Below are positions 18,234 to 30,439 of a DNA stretch of 64,000 nt, piece by piece; position 1 is the stretch's first letter; the number at the start of each line of letters is the position of its first letter. A program made the position numbers and the translations under genes. The stretch lies in contig JAAOOA010000163.1 of assembly GCA_012861695.1 (NCBI GenBank), forward strand, positions 33,501 through 97,500. Direction: 5' to 3'. The notes under the pieces are model-generated. The model saw only the letters and a program-made list of their open reading frames with translations, did not search any database and was not told where the DNA came from. This DNA is from Trematomus loennbergii (taxonomy: Eukaryota; Chordata; Actinopteri; Perciformes; Nototheniidae).

Positions 18234-20035
18234 GTGATTCTTCCTTTTTTTTGGCTACTGATTCTGCATACTTTCAAGCTTCAGACACAATTCCATCAGA
18301 TTAATGATAAAAACCTAGAGGACATTATTCAACTTCTGAAATCCTCCTCCTGCTGCCTTGATATTATTCCAACAGGATTTTTCAAAGATGTTTTTCATTG
18401 CATGGCCTCAGATCTACTTCATATAGTAAACAATCTCTTCACTCAGGTGTTTTTCCAGGCCCTGAAAACTGCAGTCATTAAACCGCTCTTAAAAAAGAAT
18501 AATCTAGATGCTTCAGTAATGAACAATTACAGGCCAATATCAAACCTGCCATTTCTAGGTAAAATCATTGAAAAAGTTGTTTTCAACAGTTGAGTAACTT
18601 CTTGCATTTAAATAACTGTTTGGATGTGTTCCAGTCAGGATTTCGTCCAAACCACAGCACTGAGACTGCTCTTGTAAAGGTCTTCAATGACATCCACTTA
18701 AACACAGACAGTGGCAGAACTTCAGTGTTAGTATTATTAGATCTCAGTGCTGCGTTTGACACTGTTGACCACAACATATTACTAGACCGACTAGAAAACT
18801 GGGTGGGACTTTCGGCAACAGTTCTAAATTGGTTTGAGTCCTACTTAAAGGACAGAAAAAACTTTGTTTCTATAGGTAAATACACATCTGAGTTGACAAA
18901 TATGACATGTGGGGTACCTCAAGGCTCCATCTTGGGGCCTCTTCTCTTTAACATCTACATGCTACCACTGGCTCAGATAATGAAAAACAACAAAATAAGT
19001 TACCATAGCTATGCGGATGACACACAAATTTACGTAACAATTTCACCAGGAGATTATGCTCCAATTCAAACACTGAGTAAGTGCATTGAACAAATCAATG
19101 ACTGGATGTGTCAGAACTTTCTCCAATTAAACAAAGATAAAACTGAGGTAATGGTTTTTGGAGCCAAGGCAGAACGTATAAAAGTTAGCGCTGAGCTTCA
19201 GTCTGCAATGTTCAAAACAACAGATAAAGCCAGAAATCTAGGTGTAGTCATGGACTCTGACCTGAGTTTCAACAGTCACATTAAAACAGTTACTAAATCA
19301 GCCTACTATCACCTAAAGAACATATCTAGGATTAAAAGACTAATGTCACAGCAGGATTTGGAAAAACTTGTCCATGCTTTTATCTTCAGTAGACTGGACT
19401 ACTGCAATGGTGTCTTTACAGGTCTCACTAAAAAATCTATTAGAAAGCTGCAGCTAATTCAGAACGCCGCTGCTCGAGTCCTCACTAACACTAAGAAAGT
19501 GGATCACATCACTCCTGTTCTGAAGTCCTTACACTGGCTTCCTGTGTGTCAAAGAATAGATTTCAAAATATTGCTGCTGGTTTATAAAGCTTTGAATGGT
19601 TTAGGCCCAAAATACATGTCTGACCTACTGCTAAATTATGAACCATCCAGAACTCTCAGGTCTTCAGGGACTGGTCAGCTTTCTGTCCCCAGAGTCAGAA
19701 CTAAACATGGAAAGCAGCATTCAGTTATTATGCTCCAAATATCTGGAACAAACTCCCAGAAACCTGCAGGTCCGCTGCAACTCTTACTACTTTTAAATCC
19801 AGGCTGAAGACTTTTCTTTTTGCCGCTGCTTTTAATTGAACTATTCACATCTTAAACTGCACTGTAACTTTTATCCATGTATTTTTTCTTTTAATGTTTA
19901 TTTTATTATCTTTCTTTTTAATGACTGATTTTAAATGCCATTTTCTTAATGTCTTCCATTTTTGTAAAGCACTTTGAATTACCTTGTGTTGAAAGGTGCT
20001 ATATAAATAAACTTGCCTTGCCTGCCTTGCCTTCA
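18234..20035 (+). mobile_element. L2-clade LINE, 5'-truncated, nearly intact reverse transcriptase
   Basis: Encodes the RT of a non-LTR retrotransposon: RPISNLPFLGKIIEKVV, FQSGFRPNHSTETALVKVF, DLSAAFDTVDHN (first catalytic Asp), GVPQGSILGPLLF, and YADDTQIY (catalytic Asp pair). The usual C-terminal LDYCNGVF, LQLIQNAAARV and LHWLPVCQRIDFK blocks follow. The main frame (18590-19807) is open. It is separated from the N-terminal part by a 1-base shift near 18586, and from the natural C-terminus (stop near 19839) by another near 19727. The 3' tail ends with gctatataaataaacttgcc and short tgcct repeats. The endonuclease is missing, so it is immobile. Confidence 0.9.
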
Positions 20036-20275
20036 GAATCCATTCAAATTTTGGGATTTTCTCAACTTTTGTCTGTTATCTTTTTACATTACCAGTAAAT
20101 GGGAGCAATCTTCCACTTGAAACGCACTGTATGCACTTTATATGCATACAAAACTGCAATTACAACAGCATGTCCTTAAGTGCCTTTTATAGATATATAT
20201 TTTTATGATGCACACAATACTAACCTATTCAAAATAATATTGACACTTCAGCACCTTCATGTGTATCAGTTAGAA

Positions 20276-22282
20276 CAGTGGTTCTCATCTGGTGGGTTGC
20301 GACCCAAAAGTGGGTCGCGGACCCGTTTCGAGTGGGTCGCAGATGTGTGAGTTAAGAAAAGAAAAATTGAAAAAAAAGAAAAACTCCCTTTTATTTTGAA
20401 GGCATGGTTTTCTAATGCTGTGCATGCAGTAGGCGTTGGACTGGAAGTACCGGAGACCATAAAAGGTTTTGAAAACGTCTTCATCCTCTCAATAAAACAT
20501 CTTTGCTGATGTTTTTTCGAGTCTTCTGGCCAATCAGAATCAAGATTGTTGCCGGAAGTCCCCACAGAGAATAACTCTGCGGTAGAACTATTCTTTATAC
20601 ATCCATGGGTACAACTTCAGATAAAAATGAACACTTAATGAAATATGACCCCCGGTTTGATGATTGACAGGTCACAAAACAATGGGGGCTATCTACCCTT
20701 ACCCACAATTTAAAGTAATTCACACAGACTCTCTCCTCTTTGCTCTTCTCTCTGTGAGGAGCAGCAAGTTCAGCTGTCAGAGTTGGCAAACAGGTTGGCT
20801 TAAGTGTATTCTTAAAAGGTGAGAATATCGATATTAAATTGATTGATTTTTGGGGTCGAGGGGTTTTAGTTTAGTCGAGCGAAGTCAGAGAAAGCCTGGC
20901 TCTGTTGAACTCGCTTTGTAGTATCATATAATAATAATAATAATGCATATTTTATATAGCGCTTAGTGCTCAAAGACGCTTCACTAAATAAGTGTAAACT
21001 TCTTCCCACCCCTTTTTGGATGTGTAATTAGGTAGATTATTTGTTTATATATAATTTGTAAGTCAATAATATTGTTGTTTATCAATGTAATAATGCTTAA
21101 GTTTGTTCAGTATCATAATTCTTTGTTCATTCCAATAGTATTATTATTTTTTGTTTTACACGTTCTAAATAAATAAAATAAAATAAAATGTCTGTTACTT
21201 CCTGTCTTGTCTATGTGGCAAAACGTTCACATTGACGCTCTTTAACAAAATGTACCTTCCATTACATGTACATTTCTTCCATACTTCACTTGAAGTACTA
21301 ATACTGCAGTTTACATATTTGTTGTTGCATGCTGTATGCAGACAATTACAACTTTACACCTCAATCTGAGACCATTTGCTCTTCCCCTATAGCTGTTGTG
21401 CAAAGGATTGTGGGTCAGAAGTAAAAGTACTATCACTTTTTTAACATTGTGTTAAAGTAGATGGGAATTGTCCCTTCATTAGTGTATTATTTGTCAGATA
21501 GTTTATAAATGTTTTATCTGCACGGTCAATATTTTCTACTTTTTAATGCTGTTTTATTTCTATTTTGAGATGTTTACATTTTAGAATTGTTATGATCAAT
21601 GCTTGTTTTTTATGCTGCTGCAACGCAAACAATTCCCAATTCCCAATTTGAGATCAATAAAGTACCAAAGTAGGTGGTTGTAAAATACCTTTTTTACAAT
21701 TGAAACATCTACAAGAACAATACAACTTGGCTTTCAGATATTTCATGATTTACCCTTAGGAACAGGTGCATACAAAACACAAAATAAACAAATCAAAAAG
21801 AGACGAGAACATTTAAACATGAAATAAACAAAAATAAAATACATTGAAAAGGGCTAAGGCTTTGTATGTAAATCATATTCCTCTATTACGCTCAACAATC
21901 AACAAAACTCAGGATTACATTTATTAAAATTAAGTTATAAAATGTACAAAAAAGTTAAAAAAACAATGTCCCTTTGAGACAAGCTGCTTCCATAATAGTG
22001 GCGATCTGCTCTGCTTCTGCTCAAACTGTACGCTTGCACAATGCACTCAGATAGGAGCGCACTGAGGACAGTCGGCCCCGGTTGACAGTCGCATCGGGAA
22101 CAGGGGGCCACGTCCCTCCCCCGAGGAGGGAGAGAGGGCGCAGCGAGCACTTTGTCCACGGCCCCGGGAAGTGGCGAGGTCCGGGTCAGTCCGGGTCCTT
22201 CTCCAGGTCTTTTTTTAATTAATTGTTATATTTCAGATTCCTCCGCGTACCACTAGCGGGAGCCACAGGTTGAGAACCACTG
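20276..22282. mobile_element. hAT-type element or nested hAT block
   Basis: The left end is cagtggttctcatctggtgg and the right end is caggttgagaaccactg, so the termini are inverted (CAGTGGTTCTCA). This is the usual hAT arrangement. The 8-bp flanks (agttagaa and cattagat) agree at only five positions, so the target duplication is weak. Most of the interior is shared with the second copy at 56.2-57.6 kb. No complete transposase is visible. Confidence 0.6.
21935..22159 (-). pseudogene. Short GC-rich ORF remnant repeated three times
   Basis: A minus-strand frame beginning MDKVLAAPSLPPRG sits in a GC-rich island inside the hAT block. Nearly identical copies lie at 57250-57516 and, changed, at 54021-54215. 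The copies are repeat-borne, and I recognise no domain. It is probably a transposon-derived fragment, or non-coding. Confidence 0.3.
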
Positions 22283-22285
22283 CAT

Positions 22286-25000
22286 TAGATATTCGTTTCA
22301 AAGCAACTTTGCTTCACTGATTCAAGTATTTACTATTTGAATGTCCAAACTGAGACAGTTTTGAAAGTAAAATGTTGGTATTGATGAGAATCCTTTACAT
22401 GACGACAGCATGTGTGACCAGAGGGACAGAAAACACTGGACTGCGCCCGAAACTTGTAAGACTTTTCTTTGCCAACATGTATGTCTATGTTTGGCCGTGG
22501 GAAATGTATTTACTGTAAAATGACATGGCACGTTATGGAATTAATTAGTTTAATACAATTACTGAAACAAAATCAACATCAACATTAGATATTCTTTCAG
22601 AGCAACTTTGCTTCACTGATTCAAGTATTTACTATTTTAATGTCCAAACTGAGACCGTTTTTGAAAGTATAGGCTAAAATGTGGGAATCGATGAGAATCC
22701 TTTACATGACGACAGCATGTTAGACCAGGAAGACAGAAAACACTGGACAGCGCCCGTGGTTCGATCCCGCGAGGAGACAGAGAACAGTGAGCGTTCGAAG
22801 TAACCACTGAACTAAACCAGCGCAGTTCTTCACTCTGTGGGTGGCTTTATAAACACAATAAGAATGACGCGTTGCTTGTGACATCCATATAAGGAAGAAG
22901 AAGAAGGTGAACCTTTATTAATGAATGAGGGAAATTAATATTTTTTCCTGTCCAGAAATGCATCGTGGATAAAAATATGGAGGACTACAAATTACAATTG
23001 CATGTAGAATAAATGCAATACCAAATAAACATGTGACTATAAAAAAGGAAATATTAAAGGTGGGCTAGGTAATTTTGGAGAAACCAGCTCGAGTGTGCTA
23101 GAATTTGAAAATACACATCCGGAAAAAATCTGCCACGATATTCATTGCTATCGGGATGTTAAGAGCATTCCATGGAATATAACAAAAAGTGTATCTCGAG
23201 CCGGTTTCTCAAACTTACCTACCCCACTTTAAACAAAAAATGTAAGACTTTTCTTTCCAAACATTTATGTTTTTATGTTTGGTGTGGGAATCTGGGAAAG
23301 TATATTTACCTTAAAATGACATGGCACGGTATGGAATTATTTAGTTTAATACAATTTAATTTACTGAAACAAAATCAACATCTACATTAGATATTCTTTC
23401 AAAGCAACTTTGCTTCACTGATTCAAGTCTTTACTATAATGTCCAAATTGAGACATATTTTGAAAGTAAAATGTTGGTATTGATGAGAATCCTTTACATG
23501 ACGACAGCATGTGACCAGAGGGACAGAAAACACTGGACAGCGCCCGTGGTTCGATCCCGCGAGGAGACAGAGAACAGTAAGAATTCTGAAGAAGAATTGT
23601 TGTTCGAAGTAACCACTGAGCTAAACCAGCGCAGATGTCCAGACAGGTGGGTGGCTTTATAAACATGATGAGAATGACATGTTGCTTGAAACATATAAGG
23701 AATAAAAGGAAATTAATCTTTCTTCCAGTCAATAACTGCAATCGTGGATAAAGAATATTGAGAACAAAAAGTGACAAATGCTTGGATAAAATAAATACAA
23801 AACCAAATTAACACATGACTATCGAGAAATAAATAAATAAACAAAACATGTAAGACTTTTCTTTGCCAACATGTATGTCTATGTTTGGCCGTGGGAAATG
23901 TATTTACTGTAAAATGACATGGCACGTTATGGAATTAATTAGTTTAATACAATGTAATTTACTGAAACAAAATCAACATCAACATTAGATATTCTTTCAG
24001 AGCAACTTTGCTTCACTGATTCAAGTATTTACTATTTTAATGTCCAAACTGAGACCGTTTTTGAAAGTAGGCTAAAATGTGGGAATCGATGAGAATCCTT
24101 TACATGACGACAGCATGTTAGACCAGGAAGACAGAAAACACTGGACAGCGCCCGTGGTTCGATCCCGCGAGGAGACAGAGAACAGTCTGTATTCGAAGTA
24201 ACCACTGAGCTAAACCAGCGCAGCTTTCACTCTGTGGGTGGCTTTATAAACACGATAAGAATGACGCGTTGCTTGTGACATCCATATAAGGAAGAGGAAG
24301 AAGATGAACCTTTATTAATGAATGAGGGAAATTAATATTTTTTCCTGTCCAGAAATGCATCGTGGATACAAATTACAATTGCATGTAGCCTAGAATAAAT
24401 GCAAAAACAAATAAATATGTGACTATAAAAAAAGGAAATATTAAACAAAACATGTAAGACTTTTCTTTCCAAACATTTATGTTTTTATGTTTGGTCGTGG
24501 GAAAGTATATTTACCTTAAAATGACATGGCACGGTATTACATTATTTAGTTTAATACAATTTAATGTACTGAAACAAAATCTACATTAGATATTCTTTCA
24601 AAGCAACTTTGCTTCAATGATTCAAGTATTTACTATTTTAATGTCCAAACTGAGACATATTTAGAAAGTAAAATGTTGGTAATGATGAGAATCCTTTACA
24701 TGACGAGAGCATGTCAGACCAGGAAGACAGAAAACACTGGACAGCGCCCGTGGTTCGATCCCGCGAGGAGACAGAGAATAGGAAGAATTCGAGATTGCTT
24801 GTTGTTCGAAGTAACCACTGAGCTAAACCAGCGCGGACATTCAGGCAGGTGGGTGGCTTTATAAACATGACAAGAATGACGTTTTCCTTGTGACATCCTT
24901 ATAAGGAATACAAGGAAGTCAATCGTTCTTCCAATCCATAACTGCATCGTGGATAAAGAATATTGAGAACAAAAAGTGACAAATGCTGCTCTTCATTATT
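22286..25000. repeat. Tandem array of about 600-bp units, five copies
   Basis: Units begin attagatattctttcaaagc at 22286, 22586, 23387, 23983 and 24585. Unit 1 is internally deleted (about 300 bp), unit 2 is enlarged by a 171-bp MITE, units 3 and 4 are about 600 bp, and unit 5 breaks off near 25000. Each full unit carries tgatgagaatcctttacatg, a tRNA-like module on the minus strand (about 22742-22828, 23537-23636, 24140-24226, 24738-24839), gtgggtggctttataaacac, and tgtaagacttttcttt. Unit 1 lacks the tRNA-like module. Confidence 0.85.
23058..23228. mobile_element. TTAA-flanked MITE, internally deleted copy
   Basis: A 171-bp body flanked by TTAA on both sides has inverted ends (aggtgggctaggtaatttt and, reversed, agtggggtaggtaagtttg). 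It is a shortened version of the 382-bp element at 34972-35353: the ends and the block gatgttaagagcattccatg are shared, and the middle is missing. Confidence 0.85.
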
Positions 25001-25300
25001 CCTGCTATATTTGACGAGTGATACAAATATTTGTTACCACAAGTTATTAAGGAAACTGACACTGTTGGACTCGGTACTAGTTTGACTTCTACCAGAAATA
25101 AAATGAAGTACTTTTACTGTGTACTTTGTGAGTAATCCTCTGTCAGAGTCCCCTCCATACATAATGCGATACATTACGATAGTTGTTGACAATAGGGGCG
25201 GTGCGGTGTATACTTCTGAAGGTTTTACAATAACCAACTTTTATATTACCCACTGTAATTTGAGATCCTATCGGTAACGGGGGCGTTTTATGAGTTTGGG

Positions 25301-25487
25301 GAGGCGTGTGTCGCAGTGGACTCGTGCGTTGGTGTTCGGATCAGGGGAGCACAGGTTCAAACCCCACTGCAGTCAGCATGTCGTTGTGTCCCTGGGCAAG
25401 ACACTTCACCCCAAATTGCTCCTAGGGATTGTCCATAGTATTGAGTATGTAAATCGCTTTGGATAAAAGCGTCAAACAAGTGACATG
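25301..25487 (+). mobile_element. tRNA-derived SINE
   Basis: Same family as 541-737, plus strand: A box tgtcgcagtgg, B box ggttcaaacccc, tail gctttggataaaagcgtcaa. It is duplicated with its surroundings at 59263-59451. Confidence 0.88.
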
Positions 25488-25675
25488 TAATGTTTATGCG
25501 TTGCATGGTTTCAGTGTATTGTTTTAATATAGACACCTAAATGATATCATAATTTGCTTTAACTCAGTATTACATGATAATATGAATATATGTATAAGTG
25601 TGTGTTTATGTGATGCAGGAGGGATGTTGTTTGACTTGCACTGTAGTTTGCTCTAACACTTGTTATTTTACTTAG

Positions 25676-25753
25676 ATGAGCACTAAACCCAAAACCCACA
25701 AAGCGATGGGAGATGCCGAATGGCTGGCCCGGCTGAAGGCCTTTGCTAACTCT
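25676..25753 (+). other. Short exon-like ORF, conserved in both copies of the duplication
   Basis: Preceded by an acceptor-like ttttacttag, the frame reads MSTKPKTHKAMGD, then EWLARLKAFANS, 26 codons in all. The copy at 59629-59706 differs by one base (Ala to Val). The duplication stops exactly where this frame stops matching, so only its beginning is kept. I do not recognise the protein; it may be the first exon of a gene or of a transposon ORF. Confidence 0.4.
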
Positions 25754-25759
25754 GGAGTT

Positions 25760-26640
25760 TGGCCTATTGGAAAGAAAACATCCAGAATATATTATTTAGT
25801 CATTATTAATTATTTATATTGTTATCATTAATCAGCGGTCTGTACTACTGGATTAACAACGTGTCACATGTTGTGAATTGACCAATCAGAATCGAGTATT
25901 CAACTAAACTGTGTAATAAATTAATAATGTGCAGCGAGGCGGTCATTATGGGGTCATTATCTTGATCATCTTGAAGGGTGTTCTTTTCCCTATGGCCAAG
26001 TCGCTGCACATTATCCCGCTTATTACACGGCCAGATACTAAACAAACTAACGACTTGACTCCCAATTATACTTGAAATGATTTGATTGACTTAAAAATTA
26101 TCGTATTTCTTCGCTAAGAAAGAAAAACTCAGTTCCACGGCACACAAACGGCTGGAACTGCGACAACAACTTTACGGCAGCACTGTCCAAGTAGCTAGTT
26201 TCTGATCACTAACAAGTCCTTAAACTCTACAGAGCCACTTCTTCAGGATTGCGTGACCATGGTTGAATTTTAGTGTTTTTATTTAAATTAAAAAAATTAT
26301 CGAGACATCTTTTTAATCTCTGTTAAATTGCATTGTGCTGTAAAATATGGCTAAAAACCTGGATGTTTTTTCTTCTCCAGTGAAATAAAGTTATTTTAAT
26401 TAAATAAATAAGTTATCCAATTAAGTTATATGTATTTGGAGTCATAGGAGTGCTATAAATAACAATACATTTGTAAAATAATAAGGAATGGGGCAGAATG
26501 TAAAGAGTGTACACAAAAGAAAAACACACCTGGAAATGGAGATGTAAATAAAAGAATAAGAAGTAATACAATACATATTAAGTCTGTGTACCTTCGGTTC
26601 AATTGTCTTTCTTTCTTAAACCAGGAAACAGAAAAGTTTT
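25760..26640. other. Non-genic stretch with a foldback MITE
   Basis: No gene seen. At about 25906-26034 a foldback element has arms gtgtaataa...ataatgtgcagcga and tcgctgcacattat...ttattacac around a short core, a common fish MITE shape. The remainder is AT-rich. Confidence 0.55.
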
Positions 26641-26937
26641 TATTTTCGTTTTTTACCTTAAACTTATAATACTCTGTTTCAGTAAAAGTCCTGCATTCAA
26701 AATGTTCCTCAAGCAAAAGTAGAAAAGTATTATCATCAAAATATAGTGAAAGTAGCGACAGTAAAAGTAGTCATTGTGCAGATTGGTCCATTTCAGAATA
26801 ATATATATGATATGTTTTATAATGATTGATCATGAAAGTGTTCTCAAAGCTGGTAAAGGTGCAGCTAGTTTGAATGACTTTGTATACTGCAGGGTAGCTT
26901 GTGAATTTACTCCAGGTGGAACTACAGTCTGATTTAA

Positions 26938-29014
26938 GGGTTGATTATGCTCTCAGACGCGCTGCAGGCGTGCAGAGAGAAAATGGAAAAAGGATAAACT
27001 CCATGTCTCCCTAGAAATCCTTCGTGCTTGCCTTTCTGACTACCAGACGGCAGTCAAAGCAGCCAAAACAGAGCACATTTCTCTGTTAATCTCCAAAAAC
27101 AGCCATAAACCTCAGGTTCTTTTTAATGTCCTCAACTCTATCATTAATCCCTGTGATGTTTCTTCTATTGTCCCATCGACTACTCTCTGTGATAAGTTTC
27201 TTACATTTTTTATTGAAAAGGTATCTGCTCTTAGGCTAGCCCACACTAGTGCTACCCCAGATCCTGCTCCTTTTCTGTGCCCTGCTGTCCTCGACCACTT
27301 TGAGCCTGTATCCCTCTCTTCTCTCTCGGATGTAGTCAAGCACCTGCGGCCGACAAACTGCACCTCAGACAGCATTCCCTCTCGCCTTCTCAGAGATGTT
27401 TTTGATCAGTTGGAGCAAGTATTTTATTACTTTTAAACACCTCTCTTAGCTCAGGATGTGTCCCAGCTGCCTTCAAACATGCCGTGGTTAAGCCACTACT
27501 TAAAAAGAAAAATCTCGACCCTCCATTCTCGCAAATTTTAGGCCCATCTCCCAGCTACCTTTTTTATCAAAAGCCCTGGAGCGAGTAGTCTACGCCCAGC
27601 TGCAGTCTTTTTTAACCATCCATGGAATCCATGAAAAGTTTCAGTCTGGCTTCAAACCCATGCACAGCACTGAAACAGCCCTTTTAAGAGTTTTTAATGA
27701 TCTGCTCCTAGCCGCCGACTCAGGTAGCCCAGCTGTCTTGGTGCTGTTAGACCTGACAGCTGCCTTTGACACTGTGGACCATAGCATCCTGCTGTCACGG
27801 CTTGAACAGTCCGCTGGCATCACAGGCTCTGCCCTTGCATGGTTCAGGTCCTACCTGACAGACCGTAGCTTCTCAGTGCAGCTAGGTGCCTTCTCCTCTG
27901 CCAAAGCCCCTCTTACCTGTGGGGTTCCCCAAGGCTCGATTCTGGGCCCCATCCTTTTTCTACTGTACATACTGCCCCTAGGTTCAATTCTCACAAAACA
28001 CAATCCCTTCCACTGCTACGCCGACGATGTACAGATCTATCTGCCTCTCAAAGCAAATGTCAAACTCACTACAGCATTGATGGACTGCTTAGCAGAGATA
28101 AATCCTGGCTGAGCAAAATTCCTCAACCTCAACGAGAGCAAGACTGAGGTCATCTTTTTTGGACCCAACCTCCAGCCTCTCCGGTTGATATTCTGGGCTC
28201 TCAAAAAAACATCCCCTCGTCATGAACCTTGGAGTGACCTTCACTAGCACTTTTAAATTCGACAAGCAGGTCAGCACGTAGTCAAAACCTGCTTTTTTAA
28301 ATAAGACTATTGGCCAAAACCAAGTCGTATTTATCTTTTAAGACTTAGAAAGGGTTATTAACGCCTTTGTAACCTCGAGTGGACTATTGCAACGCTCTGT
28401 ATGTGGGTATGGACCAGGCCTCAATTAAACGCCTGCAGCTAGTCCAAAACGCAGCTGCACGTTTCTGACTGGCCACAAAAAGCGTGACCACATCACCCCA
28501 TTCTGGCCTCACTACACTGGCTTCCAGTTCGGTTCAGAATTGATTTTAAAATCCTTTTATTTGTTTTTAAAGCACTAAATGGGCTGGCTCCGGCCTATAT
28601 AGCTGAACTCCTCCAGCGCTACACCCCAGCCAGAGCTTTAAGGTCTGCTGACCAGCTGCTGCTGGTAGTGCCCAAGACCAGGCTCAAAACCCGAGGGCAC
28701 CGAGCCTTCGCAGCAGCTGGCCCTAGGCTCTGGAACACTCTGCCCCTCCATGTGAGGTCGGCCCAGACCCTAGGGGTTTTTAAATCTACTCTAAACACAC
28801 TTCTTCTCTCTGGCCTTTTAGTTAGAGCGGAGCACGACTCCTGACTTTTCCTGTGTTTTTTTTTTATATATGTTTAATTATTGTCTTTTATTGTGATTGT
28901 AGTAATGTTTTTTATATTGTAGTTTTTATTACATGTACAGCACTTTGGCTCGACCAAAAATCGCTTTTAAATGTGCTTATAAATAAACCTGATTTGATTT
29001 GATTTGATTTGATT
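26938..29014 (+). mobile_element. L2-clade LINE, degraded
   Basis: Starts in the linker before the RT (DYALRRAAGV...ILRACLSDYQTAVKAAKT) and continues through HLRPTNCTSDSIPSRLLRD. RT blocks follow at 27660-28112: STETALLRVFNDLL, DLTAAFDTVDHS, GVPQGSILGPILF, YADDVQIY. After several frame breaks come LQLVQNAAARF-type and LHWLPV-like blocks and a 3' tail of tgattt repeats (about 28983-29014). Compared with the 18-kb copy it has more indels, so it is an older or different subfamily. It inserted into a hAT element. Confidence 0.85.
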
Positions 29015-29017
29015 AAA

Positions 29018-29201
29018 GTGGCCGTGGCTCAGTGGTTAGTGTGCTGTACTTCGAATCTGGGGATAGCAAGTTCGAGACCCTCTGCAGTCAGCATGTCGTT
29101 GTGTCCCTGAGACACTTCACCCCAAATTGCTCCTATGGGGATTGCCCACAGTATTGAATGTATGTAAGTCGCTTTGGATAAAAGGGTCTAACAAATGACA
29201 T
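29018..29201 (+). mobile_element. tRNA-derived SINE
   Basis: The head gtggccgtggctcagtggtt has a clear A box (tggctcagtgg), and the B box is agttcgagaccc. The body and tail (catgtcgttgtgtccctgag, gctttggataaaagggtcta) match the other copies. The head differs from the other SINEs here, suggesting a second subfamily with a different tRNA ancestor. It follows the L2 tail directly. Confidence 0.85.
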
Positions 29202-29627
29202 GTGATTATATTTCACATCATTCATCCACATCTGTAGAGTAACTAAAGGTATTAATACATGTAGTGGAGTAAAAGTACACCATTCACCTCTGAACTATGG
29301 TGGAGTAGAAGTACAAAGTAGCATAAAATAGAAATACTCAAGTTAAGAACAAGTACCTCTAAATAGTACTTAAGTACCGAACTTCAATCAAAGTTAACTT
29401 TATTATCAATATCCCTACAAACAGGGAGACCAAAGTTCAGTTTCACACTGTCCCAAAGATTACAAATATATACAAAAAATATATACATATATAAAAATAG
29501 CAGTCAGGTAGATTGACAGGTACAAACAGATGAGTATATGACAATTCATGAATATGACAACGTTACAAATATATAAAAGTAGTGCAATCACTGTCCATAG
29601 CAGCAAGTGGAAAGACAAAAGTGCCTG

Positions 29628-29629
<2 letters not shown>

Positions 29630-29709
<80 letters not shown>

Positions 29710-29758
29710 GTGTGTGTGTGTGTGTGTGTGTACGTGCATGCGTGCGTGCGTGCGTGTG
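29630..29758. repeat. (TG)n microsatellite with (TGCG)n end
   Basis: About 105 bp of tg repeats with two interruptions, ending in cgtgcatgcgtgcgtgcgtg. Confidence 0.95.
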
Positions 29759-29764
29759 TGGCCT

Positions 29765-29880
29765 AGTATTACTATCCTTGTGGGGACCTAAATCTGTTTA
29801 CACAGTCACGTGTGGGGACTCGCCTCCCTTATGGGGACATAATGGAGGTCCCCATAAGGGGAATCATTGATTTTAGGGTG
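29765..29880. repeat. GTGGGGAC-type inverted-repeat element, fragment
   Basis: Repeated ttgtggggacct and tatggggaca motifs face aggtccccataagggg, forming a short hairpin (about 29831-29862). This wording resembles an interspersed fish repeat; superfamily unknown. Confidence 0.45.
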
Positions 29881-30079
29881 AAGACTTGGTTAGGTGAGAA
29901 ATAGAGGTCCCCTGTCACCATCTAGTGGTGGCAGGGAGAGGCACGGGCACATGTTTCATATATTTGTTAATTTAATCAAACCAATGCTGTTACATAGAGT
30001 GTATTTTAACTTATTTAGGGTAATGTATCCTTGTGGTCACATGTGAATACAAAAACTACACCATAAGGGAGGGGAGGAA

Positions 30080-30430
30080 GAAATGGGGATTCAATATGGA
30101 AAAAAAGGAAAAGAGAGAGTTGTATAGGAGTGCTGATTGTAAGTTGCAAAATAATACTAAGGGGTAGGAGAGGTTTTTAGGTTCGGGAGGGAAGACGGTT
30201 AGCATTAGGTAAGAAGGTAGGGAGCGGTTATGGTTAGGATGGGGGGGAAGGGAAGGGTTCGGCTGAAGGGAGGGAAAAGTAAGAGTTTAGGTATGAGGGA
30301 AGGGAATAGTTTATTGTTAGGAGAGAAGGTAGGGGTAAGGTTAGAGGGGTTTTAAGGTTTAACAAAGTGGGAATGGTTATAAAGGAGTTACATTTAGGAG
30401 GGATGAGGGTAGGGATAGTTTTATTTTTAA
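30080..30430. repeat. G/A-rich, strand-asymmetric tract
   Basis: About 350 bp on the plus strand is almost free of C, with many ggg runs (for example atgggggggaagggaagggt) and scattered ggttagg words. There is no tandem period, and no gene is seen. Potential for G-quadruplex formation is inferred from the G runs. Confidence 0.6.
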
Positions 30431-30439
30431 ATGCGGTAT

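Larger units (their letters stand above)
20775..25753. repeat. Segmental duplication, copy A (partner 56236-59706)
   Basis: From ggagttggcaaacagg to the short exon at 25676-25753, this block matches 56236-59706 in order and orientation. Long stretches are almost base-identical (for example 21310-22560 with 56672-57915, and 23985-25745 with 57940-59700). Copy A has about 1.4 kb more because it carries two additional units of the 600-bp tandem repeat. The near-identity implies recent duplication. Confidence 0.88.
26640..29380 (-). mobile_element. hAT element split by an L2 LINE and a SINE
   Basis: Sequence at 26640-26935 is the reverse complement of the element at 32270-32560 (for example tgatcatgaaagtgttctca). 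The same element resumes at 29198-29380 (catccacatctgtagagtaa, tagtggagtaaaagtacacc). Between them lie an L2 LINE (26938-29014) and a SINE (29018-29201). The insertion order is therefore hAT first, retroposons later. Confidence 0.7.

Noticed and set aside
22742..24839. Functional tRNA genes
   Set aside because: A- and B-box-like motifs are present, but I cannot pair acceptor ends or a normal anticodon arm; variable inserts lie between the boxes.
30080..30430. Interstitial telomere repeat
   Set aside because: ggttagg words are scattered with no (TTAGGG)n period.
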